Part shown: positions 60,501-64,000 of the stretch, piece by piece
How positions within the stretch are numbered: position 1 is the first letter of the stretch
Layout of the letters: every line of letters begins with the position of its first letter
Source: Lineus longissimus
Lineage: Eukaryota; Nemertea; Pilidiophora; Heteronemertea; Lineidae
Reading direction: 5' to 3'
Length of the DNA stretch: 64,000 nt
Assembly: GCF_910592395.1 (NCBI RefSeq)
Contig: NC_088310.1
Span: 28,413,491-28,477,490, forward strand
Translations under genes and position numbers: made by a program
Notes under the pieces: model-generated
Database searches by the model: none
Told to the model about the DNA's origin: nothing
What the model saw: only the letters and a program-made list of their open reading frames with translations

Positions 60501-61641
60501 TTCTTCAAAACTTCAGCCTTTACAGAAGGAGATTACGCAAAGTTAGTATCAACGCAAAGTTATGACCTGACTTGTTTTAAATGAGCAGGTCCATGAGCAC
60601 GGCTGCATGCAATCATTGTGATGAAAAACGACCATGCCACAGTCCAACTCAGAAGCAAATGTCTACCTTTTGATAAGACAGACAAGCGTGAAAATAACCT
60701 CGCATCTTCTTTTCTTGCAGAGAACTTCACAGAGGTTAGTGCACCTTTCTTTATGGATCACAGTAATATCATAGCATACAAATAGCAACCCTATGTTGAC
60801 AGAATACCACTAATTTGGATGTGAAATGAATACGCAACGTCATATAAGTTCCTTGTAGTCCTTCCAGATGCAATATCCGCGTCAATCCGCGTGACCATCA
60901 GGCTACCGGATAAACATAACCAACCATAACCATATGTGAATATTCGGTCACCTCCCAGCTAGTACCTCCAATGCTGAGATGTCCTCCCGGCGAATACGGC
61001 TGATTCGATTCCTCCTTCTCCATACACGTACCATTCTCCTTAATCACTTTGCTGTACATGTACAAACAGACGCTTGTGATCAGCTTTATTTACCTTTTCA
61101 GACACATAGTGGTCCTGTGTGTATAACCCAGTCCTCCTTCTCCTTACACGTTTCTTCTTGACCATCTGACTTACAAAAAGTCACATATCATTTATATTTC
61201 CTCTCCTTCCAGCCATGTCTACAACCAGAAGAAACTGTCTGTACGTGTCAGACGAGCACTGGCCACAATGTCATCGTAGTAAGCAACACGGGCGCGACCT
61301 GGCGAGATCTTGTGGCTGGTCTGATTGGTATACCCATCGGCATGGCACTTCTTGGCAGTCTCCTCGGGCTCTGGTACTGCTGTACGCGAAAGAAGACAAC
61401 GCCCGGGGTCTATAAGCGGCCAATCACACCTTGGCGACCGAGGTCCGCGGCCTCTGTCCAGCCCATCATGGATGACGAGGACTCGCCCCCTTCTACTCCA
61501 CAGAAAATCATACCTGCAACGCACCGGCCTTCAATGGCGACCAACATCTACAGAATACACAATGACGATATCAATTACCAAGCAGCGGAAATGAAAGATC
61601 CTCTGTCCTATGCCAGCGGGCGCACAGACTGGGAAGGATAG
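54599..61641 (+). CDS. EGF-repeat type I membrane protein, paralogue B
   Basis: Fourteen coding exons: 54599-54715, 55261-55511, 55924-56064, 56324-56459, 56696-56857, 57203-57357, 57514-57678, 58121-58161, 58789-58983, 59199-59453, 59716-59931, 60074-60328, 60721-60734 (14 nt), 61213-61641; 2532 nt, 843 aa. Signal peptide [21 protein letters not shown]-terminal module to about residue 389 ([59 protein letters not shown]); eight EGF-type modules to about 697, two of them atypical ([24 protein letters not shown]); TM helix about 733-757 with glycines every 3-5 residues ([18 protein letters not shown]); tail of about 86 aa with [25 protein letters not shown] and [15 protein letters not shown]-type starts suggest calcium-binding EGF modules. 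Its exon sizes match paralogue A except exons 1, 10, 13 and 14, showing that the genes are inverted duplicates. Function inferred: cell-surface adhesion. Confidence 0.92.
54961..55076. repeat. 29-bp minisatellite in intron 1 of paralogue B
   Basis: TTGAGCACACTGTACCCGAA plus CACTACTGA repeats at 54961, 54990, 55019 and 55048 with one or two changes: four copies, exact period 29. Confidence 0.92.
56103..56182 (+). pseudogene. Relic copy of exon 3 inside intron 3
   Basis: TTAACTTTGGTTCTGCTGGC and CTTCATCCGAACCAG..TCCAATCAC..CAGTAAACCGATCTATAGG repeat both ends of exon 3 (55924-56064), joined after loss of about 40 nt from the middle. The donor GT after ATAG is kept (AGGTTTTT) but there is no good acceptor. 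The remnant would not restore the module and is taken as a dead tandem exon copy. Confidence 0.8.
56466..56600. repeat. About 21-bp imperfect repeat in intron 4 of paralogue B
   Basis: GAGGAAATCATGGCTTTTCTC and close variants (GAGAAAAGGGCTTTTCTC, GAATAAATCATAGCTTTACTC) repeat about six times with a period of 19-21 bp. It starts just after the donor at 56460. Confidence 0.75.
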
Positions 61642-61876
61642 CTTGATTTTCAGTCGGCATTCCATCAATATCACAAGAAAGAAATTGAAGTAATTACAAA
61701 GCAGTTCAGCGCTATTTGCTATTAGCTGAGCTTGTTTGTTGCGAATGGTGCTATCATATGATTCAGTAGTCGTGCTGTAGGCTTTTACAGCAGTCTACTG
61801 CTCGTTTTGTATAAAGGTTCTAGATTTTCAGTTTCCTGAAGTTTTGTGTGCTGACACATGTAACTAACGATATGTA

Positions 61877-62104
61877 CAGTGGAACCCCGGTCGGCGACCA
61901 CCCCGCTATGACGACCAAGAATCGCTGGTCCCAAATGGTTTCCTCTCTAATTACCATTGCACGGTCACCCCGGTACCCCGACCACGACCACTGGATTTGG
62001 CGGTTCCAATGACCAAATACACCTCCAACCCGACCAAAGGGCCTAATTGCCGTGAAAGACGAATGCTCGGTCCCATGAGTGGTCGTGTTACCTGGGTTCC
62101 ACTG
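61877..62104 (+). mobile_element. 228-bp MITE with TA target duplication
   Basis: Left end CAGTGGAACCCCGGTCGGCG and right end (reverse complement) CAGTGGAACCCAGGTAACAC form imperfect inverted repeats of about 28 bp. Both sides carry TA (61875-61876, 62105-62106). A CAGTGG terminus with a TA duplication fits the pogo/Tigger branch of Tc1/mariner (recalled). No transposase frame, so non-autonomous. It lies 235 bp after the stop of paralogue B, probably in its 3' UTR. Confidence 0.8.
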
Positions 62105-62135
62105 TACATGTAAGTCATACTAGTGGAAAAGATGT

Positions 62136-62141
62136 AATAAA
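62136..62141 (+). terminator. Poly(A) signal for paralogue B
   Basis: AATAAA at 62136, about 495 bp after the TAG at 61639 and 32 bp after the MITE. No AATAAA lies between the stop and the MITE, so the transcript probably includes the element. Confidence 0.5.
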
Positions 62142-64000
62142 ATGTTTGAGGTAGTACATGTATGTGGAAGCAAGATAACAAACCTTTGTGTGCTCAATAC
62201 CGAGTTTTGCTGAAACATTTTGAAATATAAGTCAATTGAATACAAATGCTGTAGTTGTGATTTCACGAGTCCAACATGAGACACTGACTATTAACGCCCA
62301 GGAACTCAATGTTTTACCTGAAAAGACAATCCTGACAAGCAGCTTCCCTTCTTACCAGTGAATTGTGAAACACTGATTTTTATGGACCATTACTTTAAAT
62401 TTGACGGCCCTGCTATTTTCCTAGGGTAGATCAAGAAAGGTTCGGTCCTGCAGCATTTGATGTGTGTTACTACGGTTAGGCGCCACTGGCCGCGTCTTCG
62501 GACAGATTGGTGAGTCTAACGATCATTGATTTCCGTGCAAATGTATTCTGAGTGATTGTTATGTGAGCAAACAGTCCTATTGACACATCACGGATTCTTG
62601 AGTAGTCGAGAGCTAATCGCTATTAGGAAGGACATGCCACAGCATAGCCGAGAGGACTGACTGAAATATAAGAAAATTGCTCTTTTTGAAAATAAGAACA
62701 TATCCCGATATATTGATGGCGTCGGTTTGCCTTGATGATGACTAAGGTAAGGATAAGCCTTTTATCGCCTTTATTGTCAGAATCCACTCCTGCGTGTTCT
62801 CATGTACCATGCAGATCCAGCTCTTAATGCAAGGCTTTATGCATATAAACGTGCCACACTATATATGCGTGACGACAGTATTATTCGTGTTCGCTTTGAC
62901 TTTTTCATTTCACCTTAAAACGGCTTGTTACCGTCCTATACAAGTACATATAACATTATCACAGCATGTCGCAGCTGTTATTCCATGGAATAAAGTAGAA
63001 CGGGCATCAGATTTTACTCGACCCATCGATCGGTAGGCCTTCGCATCTGCTTCTCATCACAATAATCACAAGGGTGGCTTGTGAAAGCTTGAAGGCCTAA
63101 TTTCGCATGTCATGCAGTCTTGGCTCCAAAGGAAATGCTCACGCAACCGTCGATTCTGGTAAGATAAAGCCAAGATATAATGCAGTTCAATGTAAGTAGA
63201 GTTTCGAGTACTGTTGGTTATCATTTCCATGTCATCTGAGGTAGCGCCCGCCCCGGCTGTCTCGGGCGGGCGTTACTCTTGCCACGGACAGTTCACACTT
63301 GGAGAACTTGACGGTGGCCGCGGTGATGATCGAGTCCTCGCCGATGGTGCCCGCCCGTCTACGTTTATTCTACAATCGACTTGAATAACCTGGTCAATCC
63401 TTCTGCCAGAAATTTGGATACTGTGACTCTCCATTACTGCATAAATTACCGTTCCAGACATTTATATCATTATAATTCTACACGTATTTCCTTTAATCAA
63501 CTTTCCTCGTTACTTCGTTCTCAGCTTTGAGTTACATTGTAGTAGATGATATCAGGGCGTCTCGCTACTAAAAATCAGTCCATTCGCCATCAATCAACAT
63601 AGTTTTCTTAGGAAGAGAGGGAGGGACTGCGTCCGGTATGTACAGTTCTCTTCCTGCTACATGACTTGCATGGATATTGACTCGGCCTAACTGGCTTTGC
63701 ATCGCAACATATGCCCTCACTCCTTCTAAGCCAACACATGGTGATCACTGGTTTTCCGTAGCAGTTCGGCCTCTGGCATTGTAGGTTGATTTGAAGGCTG
63801 TCTGTTGTTTATCCCAGTCACACGGATTCACACGGCTACATCGCGATCCAACTTCATAAAGCAATGATATTTAAACCTTCGATGCGATGTTTTGATAATG
63901 TCATCCTAATATTTAATCATAGAATTAATGCAATTGCAAATGAATATTTATACAAAAGCGACTCGTTCAATTATGGCATTATTGTTAAAGGTAAATCGCA
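62142..64000. other. Gene-free stretch at the right edge
   Basis: No coding frame or RNA gene could be supported. The only local structure noticed is a GC-rich inverted repeat at 63241-63276 (GTAGCGCCCGCCCC against CGGGCGGGCGTTAC, 12 of 14 paired). Confidence 0.45.

Overview
The window is nuclear DNA from an animal. The genes are broken by many GT-AG introns and encode modular extracellular proteins (thrombospondin type 1, cadherin, EGF). The spacers hold tRNA-derived SINEs, LINE fragments, a TA-flanked MITE and many minisatellites. Repeat style and domain set suggest a marine bilaterian invertebrate, perhaps a lophotrochozoan; that placement is inference. Nothing prokaryotic, viral or organellar was seen.

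Layout. 1-7186: no protein gene supported; a 56-bp minisatellite at the window edge, a SINE, a hairpin element with perfect 34-bp arms, a LINE 3' fragment running into a 68-bp satellite that later reverses orientation. 7187-42035 (+): one very large gene. I could join 58 coding exons in one frame (12,432 nt, 4143 aa): signal peptide, eight TSP1 repeats, a Cys-rich linker, about 30 cadherin repeats, four EGF modules, an unrecognised juxtamembrane region, one TM helix and a 6-residue cytosolic tail. One cadherin exon exists as two tandem, same-length alternatives 28 bp apart, which must be mutually exclusive. 42036-44049: intergenic, half filled by a 34-bp minisatellite (about 31 copies). 44050-50939 (-) and 54599-61641 (+): two divergent paralogues (849 and 843 aa), each of 14 coding exons, with matching phases and 11 of 14 exon lengths identical: signal peptide, a conserved N-terminal module I cannot name, eight EGF-type modules, a microexon, a glycine-rich TM helix and a conserved tyrosine-containing tail. 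51517-52611 (+), between them: a small two-exon gene of no family known to me. 61642-64000: 3' UTR with a MITE, a poly(A) signal, then sequence without a gene.

How they fit together: all three recognised genes encode type I membrane proteins with long adhesive ectodomains, so the locus looks like a cluster for cell-surface or matrix adhesion. The two paralogues arose by inverted duplication. The giant protein joins TSP1 matrix-binding repeats to cadherin repeats but has no catenin-binding tail, so it probably acts as an extracellular or epithelial-surface scaffold rather than a classical cadherin. These roles are inferred; no expression data are visible here.
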